A stretch of DNA of 47,555 nt from CAMTWZ01 sp964412365. GTDB taxonomy: Bacteria > Bacteroidota > Rhodothermia > Balneolales > HLUCCA01. Where the stretch lies: contig CAYPOI010000012.1 of the NCBI GenBank assembly GCA_964412365.1, forward strand, positions 1-47,555, given 5' to 3'. Position 1 is the stretch's first letter. Each line of letters begins with the position of its first letter. The translations under genes were made by a program, and so were the position numbers. The notes beneath the pieces were generated by a model. It searched no databases and was not told where the DNA came from. It saw only the letters and a list, made by a program, of their open reading frames with translations. This document shows positions 23,867 to 33,708 of the stretch, piece after piece.

Positions 23867-25449
23867 ATGATCGTATCTCGATTTTCAGAATCCAATGTCA
23901 TTGGATAGTCTGATGTGTGATGAAGTCCACGACTTTCTTTTCGACTCATCGCTGAGCGAATCACAAGGTAGGCCACACAGACGAGATTTCGCAATTGGCA
24001 AAGAGGAACGCTCACTTTGGTGCGTTGGTAGAAATCCTCCACTTCCTGATTCAGCAAGGCGGTTCTGCGGAATGCACGCTGCAAACGCAGATTGGATCGA
24101 ACAATTCCCACATAATTCCACATCAATTGCTGCAGTTCTTTTTTGTTATGCGAAATCAGGATCCATTCTTCTGTGTTGAGGGTGCCGCTATCGTCCCAAT
24201 CCGGAACGGATTCTTCAAGCCGTGTGTCGGATGCATACTCGATCGATGCTCCGGACGCATTTTTCGCAAAAACCAAGGCCTCCAGCAAGGAATTGGATGC
24301 CAACCGATTCGCTCCATGAACGCCGGTGCAGGATACTTCCCCCGCTGCGAACAATCCTTTTATGGATGTTCGACCTTGCAGGTCGGTGATCACCCCCCCG
24401 CAGATGTAGTGCGCGGCTGGCACAACCGGAATCAATTGCTGGGTGATGTCGATTCCATACGCCAGGCATTCCATGAAAATATTAGGGAAATGCTCGCGAG
24501 TATCGTCCGCATTCAAGTGGATCATATCCAGATAGACGCACTCGTCGCCACTTTTCTTCAACTGATCGTCAATCGCCCGTGCCACGATATCTCTGGGTGC
24601 AAGTTCTTTGCGCTCATCATAGAGGCTCATGAAGGCCTCTCCCGCCGAATTCCGAAGGATGGCACCATGGCCGCGAACCGCTTCCGATATCAGAAACGAA
24701 TCCGCTCCCGGCATATAGAGGGATGTGGGATGAAACTGGATGAATTCCATGTTGGCGATGCGCGCTTTCGCACGGAACGCCATGGCCAATCCATCACCGG
24801 TCGCGATTTCCGGATTCGTCGTATGCTGATAGACCTGCCCTGCGCCACCGGTGGCTAGCATGGTTACCTTGGCAAGTACTTTTTCCACATTCTGGGAGAT
24901 CGTATTGAGCACGTATGCCCCGAAGCAATGGATGTTGTCGTCGTAGCGAGTCACCGTTGCACCGAGATGGTGTTCGGTGATGAGCTCCATCGCGAACACA
25001 TGCTCCAAAATGGTGATATTGGGATGCTCTCCGACTTGCTGCAACAGCACACGCTCGATTTCGCGGCCGGTCATATCCGCGGCATGCACGATGCGGTTAT
25101 GCGAATGTCCACCTTCCCGACCCAGATCCAGGTTCCCGTTCTTGTTGGTGAATTCCGCGCCCATCCGCATCAATTCACCTACAACAATCGGACCTTCGCG
25201 GACGATCAGTTCCACCGCATCGCGCTTGCATAAGCCTGCGCCGGCGATCAAGGTGTCGTTCACATGGTTCTCGAAGCTGTCGGTCTGATCCATGACCGTC
25301 GCGATGCCGCCCTGAGCATAGTTCGTGTTCGACTCCGCCCGGTTCTTTTTGGTGATGATGCCGACCGTACCGTGCTCAGCCACTTGCAATGCATAGTTGA
25401 GGCCTGCCGAGCCACTTCCGATCACCAAGAAATCGAAGCGTAGACTCAT
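23863..25449 (-). CDS. nadB: L-aspartate oxidase
   Basis: NadB oxidises aspartate to iminoaspartate in NAD synthesis, using FAD. The 528 residues start with the dinucleotide motif FLVIGSGSAGLNYALQVAE. NYAQGGIATVM, LGREGGHSHNRIVHAADMTG and VHGANRLASNSLLEALVFA are conserved blocks of the family. A C-terminal helical domain is present (LQQLMWNYVGIVRSNLRLQ). nadA and nadC are not in the window. It overlaps prfB and coaE by 4 nt each. Confidence 0.96.
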   Translation of the reverse strand: MSLRFDFLVIGSGSAGLNYALQVAEHGTVGIITKKNRAESNTNYAQGGIATVMDQTDSFENHVNDTLIAGAGLCKRDAVELIVREGPIVVGELMRMGAEFTNKNGNLDLGREGGHSHNRIVHAADMTGREIERVLLQQVGEHPNITILEHVFAMELITEHHLGATVTRYDDNIHCFGAYVLNTISQNVEKVLAKVTMLATGGAGQVYQHTTNPEIATGDGLAMAFRAKARIANMEFIQFHPTSLYMPGADSFLISEAVRGHGAILRNSAGEAFMSLYDERKELAPRDIVARAIDDQLKKSGDECVYLDMIHLNADDTREHFPNIFMECLAYGIDITQQLIPVVPAAHYICGGVITDLQGRTSIKGLFAAGEVSCTGVHGANRLASNSLLEALVFAKNASGASIEYASDTRLEESVPDWDDSGTLNTEEWILISHNKKELQQLMWNYVGIVRSNLRLQRAFRRTALLNQEVEDFYQRTKVSVPLCQLRNLVCVAYLVIRSAMSRKESRGLHHTSDYPMTLDSENRDTII

Positions 25450-26562
25450 GGCATCATCAGATAGGCTTTGATGAACTCATCGAGGTCGCCATCCATCACG
25501 CCATCCACATCGGAGGTTTCATGAAGGGTGCGATGGTCTTTCACGCGGCGGTCGTCGAAGACGTAGCTACGGATCTGCGATCCCCATTCGTTCTTGAGTT
25601 TGGTGCCTTCCAATTTCGCTTTGGCTGCTTCCCGAATCTCTTTTTCAAGATTGTAGATGCGGGATTTGAGCAAAATCATGGCTTTTTCGCGGTTCTGAAG
25701 CTGGGAGCGTTCCTGTTGGCATTCGGCAACGACTCGTCCGGCATCGGGTAGTTGACCATTGGATAATTTTCCAGTCCAGATCAGTCGAACACCGGTTTCC
25801 ACCTTGTTTACATTCTGTCCGCCCTTTCCGCCGGCATGAAACCGTTGAAGCTCGATGTCGTCCGGATTCAGATCCAGTTTGATGTCGTCATCAATCACAG
25901 GCACCACAAACACGGAGCAAAAGGACGTATGCCGACGCGCATTGCTATCGAAGGGAGATATCCGCACCAAACGATGGACGCCGTTTTCCGCTTTCAGGAA
26001 GCCGTAAGCTAGGTTTCCCTTCACTTCGATACTCACGCCTTTGATACCGGCCACTTCACCGTATTGGAGTTCCATCGTTTCGATGGAATAGCCTTTGCGT
26101 TCGGCCCAGCGGGTGTACATGCGATAGAGCATCTGCGCCCAGTCTTGGCTCTCGGTACCGCCGGCACCGGAGTTGATGGTGACGATCGCATCTCGGGAAT
26201 CATCATCTTCCCCGAGCATGTTGCGAAGTTCAAGGGCATCGATGGCGGATTCGAGTGTGGCGATTTCCGTCGCCAGTTCGTCATCCACGTTTTCGCCTTC
26301 GGCTTGCATCTCCTTGAAAAACAGGATGTTTTGTCGATGCGCATCCAGCTCGTCCCAGCTCTTGATCCAATCCTTTTCATTGTTGAGTTCTTTCAACAAT
26401 TTCTGGGCGTTTTCAGGACGGTTCCATAGATCCGGATCCTGCGATTGCAGTTCGAGTTCGGCTATCCGTAAGGTTCGTTTATCGTAGTCAAAGATACCTC
26501 CTCAACGCATCAAGGCGCTGATAGAGCTCTTCGGTGTATTCTTGGGTATAGGTCGTTTGCAT
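25446..26562 (-). CDS. prfB: Peptide chain release factor 2, expressed by +1 frameshift
   Basis: RF2 releases peptides at UGA and UAA. The coding sequence is in two parts: 24 codons from the ATG at 26562 end at an in-frame TGA (26488-26490), and the main frame continues from GAC at 26489 to the stop at 25446. Joined, the protein is 371 residues, the normal RF2 length. The main part has the GGQ motif in HAGGKGGQNVNKVETGVRL, and INSGAGGTESQDWAQML. The frameshift site is the classical one, so it is a real feature and not a sequencing error. The start lies 3 nt after the TPR lipoprotein stop; the stop overlaps nadB by 4 nt. Confidence 0.95.
26487..26502 (-). promoter_or_regulatory. Programmed +1 frameshift site of prfB
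   Basis: The minus strand reads AGGAGG TAT CTT TGA C. It has an internal Shine-Dalgarno-like AGGAGG three bases before the slippery CTT-T and a stop codon UGA followed by C, as in the E. coli site. Low RF2 favours the shift, giving autoregulation. Confidence 0.95.
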
Positions 26563-26565
26563 GGG

Positions 26566-27519
26566 TTAGAATATACGGCGATTCATGTCGGATTCGGCGG
26601 CGATGTACCCGAAACCGGCCCAGTAACCGGTATCGATCACGCGCTGAAGCAAGGCGTCGGATCGTTCAATATCTCCGGATTCACGGAACCAGAACGCGAG
26701 TCCATATCCTTCAGTCACGATTTCGAGGGCATTGGCGGATTCCTCGTCCATCAGCGCTTCGGGTTTGATGAGGCCTTTGTACATCAACAGTCGGCGATGG
26801 TAAGCGATGCTTTCAAGAATGGTCATGTGAGGCGAGACCGAGTTCAACAGGTCATCCGCTTCTTGGGCTCGTCCGGCACGACGCAACGACATGAATAGCC
26901 AATCGTAGGTGCTCACAATCGCGTCGTCGTTGTTGCTGTACTCGATGCAGGTTTTGAACGCGGCGACGGCTTCATCCCAATCCCCTTTCAGATAGTGTGC
27001 CAATCCGAGATGGTACCAGATATTGAATCCGAGCGTGCTCACGGGGATGTTCGCGGCATTGGGCAACCCATCCGGTTCCACTTCGTCTGGCTTTCCGGAC
27101 ATCAATTCTGCGGCTTTTGTGAGATCGTCGATCGCCAGATCGAATTGGCGGATGGTGATGTAGCGATGTCCGCGATGGCGATACAATCTTGGTTCTTCTG
27201 GAAATTCGCGGATTCCATTCGTGAATATGGCGATCGCATCGTTGTAACGCCATAAGTAGGCGGTGCGTCGACCTAGCCAGATGAGGGCTTCGACATCCTT
27301 GGGGTTCGCTTCATACTCCTCGGCGGCGTCCATCCAATGTGCGGTGAACAGGGAGTCGGTCTCGGGATCGAGAATCGGTCGCATCAAGGGCTTTCCATCC
27401 AAGGAATAGGCTTCTGGTGCTGACGTACTCTTGCGGTCATCGATTACGGCTTCAGGGTCATCCGGCGCTGGCGCCGCACATCCGAAGATCAGTAAGCAGG
27501 CGAAGATCCATATTTTCAT
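26566..27519 (-). CDS. TPR-repeat lipoprotein
   Basis: This 317-residue protein starts with MKIWIFACLLIFGC, a lipoprotein signal with its lipobox Cys at 14. At least three tetratricopeptide-like repeats follow: EALIWLGRRTAYLWRYNDAI, PRLYRHRGHRYITIRQFDLA and IWYHLGLAHYLKGDWDEAVA. TPR proteins of this kind act as scaffolds in the envelope; no enzyme motif is seen. It overlaps the ABC exporter subunit by 4 nt and precedes prfB by 3 nt. Its specific role is unknown. Confidence 0.8.
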   Translation of the reverse strand: MKIWIFACLLIFGCAAPAPDDPEAVIDDRKSTSAPEAYSLDGKPLMRPILDPETDSLFTAHWMDAAEEYEANPKDVEALIWLGRRTAYLWRYNDAIAIFTNGIREFPEEPRLYRHRGHRYITIRQFDLAIDDLTKAAELMSGKPDEVEPDGLPNAANIPVSTLGFNIWYHLGLAHYLKGDWDEAVAAFKTCIEYSNNDDAIVSTYDWLFMSLRRAGRAQEADDLLNSVSPHMTILESIAYHRRLLMYKGLIKPEALMDEESANALEIVTEGYGLAFWFRESGDIERSDALLQRVIDTGYWAGFGYIAAESDMNRRIF

Positions 27520-29288
27520 GCGACTTGGTCCCGGTATTGGAGTTCATACAATTTGCGATAAATCCCGTCTTCTACCTGCAAAAGTTCGTCGTGAGTACCT
27601 TCTTCACGGATCTCACCTTTGTGCATCACGATGATCTTATCCGCATGTTGGATGGTGGACAAACGATGTGCGATCACGATCGCCGTTCGGCCTCGCATCA
27701 AGGTTTCGAAGGCCTGGGTGACGAGCGACTCGGTTTCGGAATCGATGCTGGATGTGGCCTCATCCAAGATGAGAATTTTCGGATCATAGACCATCGCCCG
27801 TAAGAAGCAGATTAGCTGTTTTTGTCCCATGGACAACGATCCACCACGTTCCTGAAGCACATAATCGAGTCCTCCTGGTAATTTCTGAATGAACTCATCG
27901 GCTTCGATCTGGGCGCAGGCCTGCAACACGACGTCCCTTGAAATATCGGAATTACCTAAGGTGATGTTTTCCAAAATGCTTCCCGAGAACAAGGCATTGT
28001 CTTGTAGAACAAGCCCGAACTGAGCTCTCAAATCTTTTAAACGGAAGTTCCTTATATCGTTGCCATCCAATAATATAGAACCGGACTGAATATCGTAGAA
28101 CCGTGTGATCAGATTGATGATGGTGGATTTTCCTGCACCGGTGGCACCTACGATCGCGACCATGGTACCTGGCTCAACGGTGAATGAAACGGACTTCAAA
28201 ACCGGCTCATTGTCTACATAATGGAAATCAACGTCCTGAAACTCGATGCGTCCATTGACAGTCGGAATGTCGATCGGCGACTCGCTTTCCTTCACTTTCG
28301 ATTCCGTATCCAGTACGCTGAAAATCCGCTCAGACGACGCCAATGCGCTCTGAAGCGTATTGAATTGGTCCGACAGGTCACGGATCGGTTGAAAGAATTG
28401 ACGGACATACTGGATAAACGCCAACAACACACCGAATGTGACCGCATCCGACAATGCACGGGCTCCGCCATACCAAATCACAAGGGTCATGGCCACGCTT
28501 GACAACACCTCCACAACCGGCCAGAACAACGCGAAATAGAATATGGTATGGATGTGGGCATTGGTGTGTTCCTGATTGATCTGCTCGAAGCGAGCGGCCT
28601 CGCGCTTCTCTTGTCCGAACAGTTGGACGATGCTCAGTCCATTGATGTGCTCTTGGACGAACGAGTTGAGCCGTGCGACTTGATCGCGGACCATCAGAAA
28701 CGCGACTCGAACCTTTCGTTTGAACAGGATGGTTGCGTAAAACAGAATCGGAACGGTGATGAGCGATACGAACGCCAATTCCCAGTTCAGCATGAACATG
28801 AAATACATGATGAACACGATGCGGAGCAGATCTCCGATCATGTTTACGACTCCGTTTGATAGCAGATCACTTAAAACCTCGATATCACTCGTGGTTCGAG
28901 TGATAAGGCGTCCGATCGGATTCCGGTCGAAATACTGCACATGCAAGTGTGCGATGTGACGAAAAACGGTGGTCCTGAGTTTGAATAAGGCGCCTTGACC
29001 AATCCATCGGGTCAGGTAGGTCGTGAACACCAACAGAACGAATTCACCCACCAGCACCAAGGCGAACAAGCCGATGAGACGCCACAATCCTTGATAATCA
29101 CCGATTGCGATGTAATCATCGACGGCGATTTGGGTGATGTATGGGCGAAGAGGTCCCAGCCAAGCCACAACCAACGTGAAACCCAGCGCAAGAAGGATAT
29201 ACCCCTTGTAAGGAAGCAAAAACGCAGAAAGCCGTCGAATCAGGATTGAATCGACGGCTTTCGGTTTAGAATCTGTCGAACTCATCAA
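27516..29288 (-). CDS. Heterodimeric ABC exporter subunit, catalytic half (MdlB-like)
   Basis: The 590-residue half transporter has six transmembrane helices (about 25-310) and a C-terminal ATPase domain. Walker A is GATGAGKST (381-389), the signature is LSMGQ (485-489, non-canonical), Walker B ILILDE ends with the catalytic Glu510, and the switch His is 541. A full catalytic Glu combined with a changed signature is the pattern of the active partner in heterodimeric exporters such as MdlB, TM288 or BmrD. The matching degenerate half is encoded at 30864-32660, with rnz between. Its start overlaps the rnz 3' end by 23 nt. The substrate is unknown. Confidence 0.9.
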   Translation of the reverse strand: MMSSTDSKPKAVDSILIRRLSAFLLPYKGYILLALGFTLVVAWLGPLRPYITQIAVDDYIAIGDYQGLWRLIGLFALVLVGEFVLLVFTTYLTRWIGQGALFKLRTTVFRHIAHLHVQYFDRNPIGRLITRTTSDIEVLSDLLSNGVVNMIGDLLRIVFIMYFMFMLNWELAFVSLITVPILFYATILFKRKVRVAFLMVRDQVARLNSFVQEHINGLSIVQLFGQEKREAARFEQINQEHTNAHIHTIFYFALFWPVVEVLSSVAMTLVIWYGGARALSDAVTFGVLLAFIQYVRQFFQPIRDLSDQFNTLQSALASSERIFSVLDTESKVKESESPIDIPTVNGRIEFQDVDFHYVDNEPVLKSVSFTVEPGTMVAIVGATGAGKSTIINLITRFYDIQSGSILLDGNDIRNFRLKDLRAQFGLVLQDNALFSGSILENITLGNSDISRDVVLQACAQIEADEFIQKLPGGLDYVLQERGGSLSMGQKQLICFLRAMVYDPKILILDEATSSIDSETESLVTQAFETLMRGRTAIVIAHRLSTIQHADKIIVMHKGEIREEGTHDELLQVEDGIYRKLYELQYRDQVA

Positions 29289-30783
29289 ACGGATTCCGTG
29301 GAGTTATCGGGCGGTTTTCCTGAGGCGCATCGCGGTAATCGCGGCGCGGTGGACGGTTATCCGGCCCTTGAGGATCCCGACGATCCGACTGGAACGGACG
29401 TGGCCCTGGCCGAGGTACCGGTCTCGGTTGCGGACGATCGTAATTGCGATCTCCTTCCTGCCTCGGCTGTTGCGGACGATCGAAGCCACGGTCATTATTG
29501 AACGGGCGTGGTTGCGGACGATCGAAGCCACGGTCATTATTGAACGGTCGTTGTGGACGGTCGAATCCACGATCATTGTTAAATGGACGCTGTGGGCGGT
29601 CGAAACTCCGATCGTTGTTGTAAGGGCGCTGCGGACGGTCAAATCCCCGATCGTTGTTGTATGGCCGCTGTGGGCGGTCGAAGCCACGGTCGTTGTTGTA
29701 CGGTCGTTGCGGACGGTCGCCATACGGGCGGCGTTGTTGGAATCCGCCTCCGCCAGATCCACCTCGGTTGCTCGGGTATGGACGACGTTGCTGAAATCCG
29801 CCGCGCTGTTCGCGAGGGAACGAATCACGCTGAGATTGTACCGGTTGGAAAATGCCTCTCTCCTGTTCCGGATCGGTCATGATTGGGCGAAGTTCGGTGG
29901 CGATCCATGTGTCTTCAAACACCATTTTGGCTTCTTTGAGGAGCACAAACGGATTGGTGTAACGAGCCGAGAAATGTCCGATCACCAAGCGTTCGGCATT
30001 TGCCGTTTTGGCCACGATCGCCGCTTCTGTTGCCGTAGAATGACCGGTTTCTTCGGCTTTGTCTTTCAGATTCTGACCGAACGTGGATTCATGGTACAAA
30101 ATGGTAGCTCGTTCGGCGAGCTTCACCGCATTTTCACAGAATCGGGTGTCGGTGATGTAGGTGAACACGTTTCCGGTGATCGGCTGACCAACGATGTCGG
30201 CGGATTTCACCACGGTGCCGTCTTCCAGGGTCACATCCAACCCATTTTTCAAATCTTTGAAGTGCTGGTCTTCGGTGATTCCCAATTCCGTAGCCAATTC
30301 GGCATTCACCTTGCCAGGTTTGCCTACTTCCTGAAAGCGATATCCTACGCAATACGTCGAATGCTCGAGTTTTCGCACTTCAACCGTGAAGTCGGCTTCT
30401 TCGACGACCACCATATGCTCAGTACCGAGTGGGATTTCATGATAGACGATCTCGAAACACAATTCCAGATTCACCGCTTCAAGGGTAGCATCCAAGAATT
30501 TCTGAATCCCCTCAGGAGCCACGATATGCAGCACTTTATCGCGACGTTGCAACTGCATGGTGGTGATGAGTCCGGGAAGGCCGAAAAAATGGTCCCCATC
30601 CAAATGGGTGATGAAGATGTAGTCGATTTTTGAGCGCTTCATACCAGCTTGAAGCATTCTCATTTGGCAGTTTTCGCCGCAGTCGAAGAGGAAGACACGG
30701 CCTTCGCGCCACATGGCGACTGAAGCGAGGTGACGGTCGGCGGTGGGTGTGGCTGAACCTACACCTAATGGCATGATGATCAT
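29266..30783 (-). CDS. rnz: Ribonuclease Z with a long repetitive C-terminal tail
   Basis: RNase Z trims the 3' ends of tRNA precursors. Residues 1 to about 310 form the metallo-beta-lactamase domain: GVGSATPTADRH, FLFDCGENCQMRML, the metal motif THLDGDHFFGLPGL (59-72), YHESTF and IGHFSARY. The usual HxHxDH reads HLDGDH, so the second metal His is Asp62. A tail of about 195 residues (311-505) is added. It is rich in Arg, Pro, Gln, Asn, Asp and Gly and holds six 13-residue units of the type RPQRPYNNDRGFD at 357-435. AGGAG 7 nt before the ATG supports the start. The gene lies between the two exporter halves. Confidence 0.88.
   Translation of the reverse strand: MIIMPLGVGSATPTADRHLASVAMWREGRVFLFDCGENCQMRMLQAGMKRSKIDYIFITHLDGDHFFGLPGLITTMQLQRRDKVLHIVAPEGIQKFLDATLEAVNLELCFEIVYHEIPLGTEHMVVVEEADFTVEVRKLEHSTYCVGYRFQEVGKPGKVNAELATELGITEDQHFKDLKNGLDVTLEDGTVVKSADIVGQPITGNVFTYITDTRFCENAVKLAERATILYHESTFGQNLKDKAEETGHSTATEAAIVAKTANAERLVIGHFSARYTNPFVLLKEAKMVFEDTWIATELRPIMTDPEQERGIFQPVQSQRDSFPREQRGGFQQRRPYPSNRGGSGGGGFQQRRPYGDRPQRPYNNDRGFDRPQRPYNNDRGFDRPQRPYNNDRSFDRPQRPFNNDRGFDRPQRPFNNDRGFDRPQPRPFNNDRGFDRPQQPRQEGDRNYDRPQPRPVPRPGPRPFQSDRRDPQGPDNRPPRRDYRDAPQENRPITPRNPFDEFDRF
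29479..29715 (-). repeat. 39-bp tandem repeat coding for the RNase Z tail
   Basis: Six consecutive units, five of 39 bp and one of 42 bp, encode RPQRP[YF]NNDR[GS]FD. The last unit has an extra Pro. Codon changes between units show they are not identical copies, so selection may keep the peptide pattern. Confidence 0.85.
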
Positions 30784-30863
30784 GAATATTCTCCTATGTG
30801 GATCTGTTTGAATCCGGACTGCCTCGCTATCCGTGAGTGCAGCACCCGGTGATGATGGATGGA

Positions 30864-32660
30864 TTAGATTTGAGCGAGTTCTTGTTCGATTAATTGCTTG
30901 TGATACATCGACGCATAGGAGCCATCTTTCTTAAGAAGGTCAGAATGTGTGCCGGATTCGACGATCTGTCCGTCATGCAGGACATAAATCCGATCTGCTT
31001 TCTTGATGCTGGATATGCGGTGGCTGATGTTCAGTATGGTTCGTTTCTCCGTCTTTGAATGGAGGTGCCTGATGATGGCATCCTCTGTTTTGGTATCGAC
31101 CGCGCTCAGCGCGTCGTCAAGTATTAAAATGGTCGGATTGCGGATAATGGCTCTGGCAATCGTGGTTCGTTGTTTTTGTCCTCCAGACAATGTCACACCC
31201 CGTTCTCCGAGTATGGTCTCGAATTTCTTTTCAAATTCCAAAATGTTTTCCCTGATTTGGGCTTTTTCTGCTGCTGTTTCCACGTCTCTCAAATCCGCGT
31301 TGTCTTTACCGAATCGGATGTTCTCTCCGATGGTGTTAGAGAACAAAAAACCGTCTTGCGGTACAACGCCGATGAGGCCTCGTAATTGTTCCATCGGCAG
31401 TGAGGAAATCGGATGACCATCGATCCGTATCTCACCGGATGTAGGCTCCCATAAACGTGGAATCAGATTTAGAAGAGTGGTTTTTCCGGATCCGGTACGA
31501 CCCACGAACGCCACATGCTCACCCGGATTCACCTTGAAGGAAACATTCCGAAGCGCATCAAATTCGGAACCGGGATACCTGAAGGAGACGTTTCTGAATT
31601 CGATTCCACCAGGAAGGTTTTTGGGACCTTCTGATGGTTGACCGTTTGTCGATGGGATTTCCACATCCAACATCGTCTGAATCCGTTTTTGCGATGCGGC
31701 AGCGCGCTGAACCAGATTCAATGTGTACCCCAATGCGGCGATGGGCCACGTGAGGTAGGTCACGTAGATGATGAATTCTGCGATGTTTCCAATCGTCATC
31801 ACACCCGAAATCACCAGCTCCCCTCCTTTCCATACCACGAAGACGATTGAACTTCCGATGAGGAGATTCAGCATCGGATGGAAGAGGGACTCAACGAAAT
31901 CCAGCCTCAATTTCTTTTTTCGGTACGATTCACTGACGGCTTCAAAACGGGATTGCTCATACTCCTCGCGAACATAAGCTTTGATCAGGCGGATGGATGA
32001 GAACGCCTCCTGCGCTCGACCCGCCAACACCGCATACTGCTCTTGAATTTCGTTGGAGCGGTCGTGGATGTACTTGCTCATCCAATAAGCCAGAATCGAC
32101 AACAAAGGAAGCGGCAGAAGCGCCCACCACGTGAGTTCGGCGTTCACCATGAACATAATGGTGATGATGATGCCGGATCGGGTGATGGTGTTCACTCCAT
32201 ACATGAACGCCGGACCGAAATACTCCCTGACTCGAGCGATATCTTCCGACATCCGCACATAGATGTCGCCCGTGCTGTTGCGGCTCACCCAACTCTGGGG
32301 AAGCTGCTGCATTTTCGCATAGACCTCATTCCGCAAGTCGTACTCGATACGTCTAGAACTGACGATGATGGTTTGCCGTGTCAGAAACAGAAGGACGCCG
32401 TAACCTACCGCGGCCACGACCAACCAAAGGGACAACCAGGCCAGCATATCGCCGGCTTCGGTGGTGGTCAGAATTCTCCACGTCCCCCATCCCTGATAAG
32501 CGGTCGTATCGGCCAAATCCTCCACTCGGTCCATTGTTTGGCGGATGAGGATGGGAATCCAGACCAAAAACGCATTCGAAGCCGTCAGAAACACCACTCC
32601 TGCGACCAAGCTGGAGGTATACTTCTTGAAAAAACGGTTGAAGCGGAAAAGGTCGAACAC
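30864..32660 (-). CDS. Heterodimeric ABC exporter subunit, degenerate half (MdlA-like)
   Basis: This 598-residue half transporter has six transmembrane helices in the first 320 residues and a C-terminal ATPase domain. Walker A is GRTGSGKTT (387-395), the signature LSGGQ is canonical (491-495), and Walker B is ILILDD with Asp516 where the catalytic Glu is expected. This is the hallmark of the degenerate half in MdlA, TM287 and BmrC. It should pair with the subunit at 27516-29288. The start is GTG, overlapping the TAG stop of the FAD oxidoreductase by one base. Confidence 0.9.
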   Translation of the reverse strand: MFDLFRFNRFFKKYTSSLVAGVVFLTASNAFLVWIPILIRQTMDRVEDLADTTAYQGWGTWRILTTTEAGDMLAWLSLWLVVAAVGYGVLLFLTRQTIIVSSRRIEYDLRNEVYAKMQQLPQSWVSRNSTGDIYVRMSEDIARVREYFGPAFMYGVNTITRSGIIITIMFMVNAELTWWALLPLPLLSILAYWMSKYIHDRSNEIQEQYAVLAGRAQEAFSSIRLIKAYVREEYEQSRFEAVSESYRKKKLRLDFVESLFHPMLNLLIGSSIVFVVWKGGELVISGVMTIGNIAEFIIYVTYLTWPIAALGYTLNLVQRAAASQKRIQTMLDVEIPSTNGQPSEGPKNLPGGIEFRNVSFRYPGSEFDALRNVSFKVNPGEHVAFVGRTGSGKTTLLNLIPRLWEPTSGEIRIDGHPISSLPMEQLRGLIGVVPQDGFLFSNTIGENIRFGKDNADLRDVETAAEKAQIRENILEFEKKFETILGERGVTLSGGQKQRTTIARAIIRNPTILILDDALSAVDTKTEDAIIRHLHSKTEKRTILNISHRISSIKKADRIYVLHDGQIVESGTHSDLLKKDGSYASMYHKQLIEQELAQI

Positions 32661-33700
32661 TACTTGGCCAGCTTCCCGATCCAGTGCTCCGCAAGTCGCT
32701 TACCGGATAAATAGGCAGTTTCCATGGATGCACCGCCGATGTATTCGCCAACCACAGCCAGATGGGCTTCGGATTGTTCCAATTCCAGGAACGACATGCC
32801 TTGTATTGGTGCCACGCAATAGGCGAAACGCCACAGATGCGATTGGGTCCACAATGGAAATCCACTCCAAGATCCAGCTAATGCGGGTAATGCCGCAACC
32901 ATTTTTGCCTGGACGTCGGCCGGATCGGCATCTTGATGTTCCATCGCGAACGCCGCTGTGCTTTGAACAACCAAGGCCGTTTCGGCTTGGTTCGGGCGTT
33001 TGCTGCTTTCGTTGCAGATGAACGAAATGATGTCGTTTTGGCACGACATTCCTTTCCAATCCGGCTGTTCGCGACCGCCATAACCGGCCATGAGGGTGAA
33101 CGACGGCTCATAGAACACATCACTCAGTTGGCGAATCAGGAATTTGACACCCCATTCGTCCTGGGCTGTCTGAACGATGCCCTGCGCCTGCGGACCCGGA
33201 GTGGCGATGACGACCGCATCCGCTTCAAACACATTGCTGTCGTCAAAATTAACGACCCATGAACGCTTTTTATGCCGATCTGGAGCCACCAGGGTGATCC
33301 CACCCACTTTCCGATTGCGGACGACATCCACATACCGGCTGATGCCCTTTCCGATGCTGTTCATTCCGTTCGGGGCGATAAACTTGGCTCCGCGTTCGTG
33401 TGCGGGATGTTCGGCGTAAAAGGTGCTGCCGTCATGAAACGCCAATCGGTCGGTCCACTCGGTCAGAAGTCCTTTGGCAACCATAGTCTCGATCCATTCA
33501 TTGAATTCCGCTCCACCCGCTGAAATGTAGGGTGAGCCGTGGTCGAGTTTGATCTGGTTTCCTTCCCCGACATAACGGGTGGCGAGACGACCGCCGAAAC
33601 CATTGCTTTTTTCGAATACGGTGACATTGTGCCCGGCTTTGGCAAGCAGATTGGCTGCTGTGAGTCCGGCGATTCCGGCTCCGATTACTGCGATGATCAT
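32660..33700 (-). CDS. FAD-dependent oxidoreductase, bacterial renalase-like
   Basis: The 346-residue protein opens with the FAD-binding motif VIGAGIAGLTAANLLAKAGH, then FEKSNGFGGRLATRY. A second dinucleotide-fold strand is seen in FEADAVVIATPGPQ. Near the end WRFAYCVAP and LAVVGEYIGGASMETAYLSG are typical of the renalase/amine-oxidase-like group, where the last block closes the FAD site. The substrate is unknown; related bacterial enzymes oxidise dihydro-nicotinamide isomers. The start is 8 nt downstream of the AtuA-like gene. Confidence 0.82.
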   Translation of the reverse strand: MIIAVIGAGIAGLTAANLLAKAGHNVTVFEKSNGFGGRLATRYVGEGNQIKLDHGSPYISAGGAEFNEWIETMVAKGLLTEWTDRLAFHDGSTFYAEHPAHERGAKFIAPNGMNSIGKGISRYVDVVRNRKVGGITLVAPDRHKKRSWVVNFDDSNVFEADAVVIATPGPQAQGIVQTAQDEWGVKFLIRQLSDVFYEPSFTLMAGYGGREQPDWKGMSCQNDIISFICNESSKRPNQAETALVVQSTAAFAMEHQDADPADVQAKMVAALPALAGSWSGFPLWTQSHLWRFAYCVAPIQGMSFLELEQSEAHLAVVGEYIGGASMETAYLSGKRLAEHWIGKLAK

Positions 33701-33708
33701 GACTGAAA

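Noticed and set aside
26399..26399. prfB starting at internal ATG 26399 as a normal gene
   Set aside because: Upstream sequence encodes the missing N-terminus in two frames joined by the classical frameshift site.
29479..29715. CRISPR-like direct repeats
   Set aside because: The regular 39-bp units have no unique spacers and keep one reading frame; they encode the RNase Z tail.
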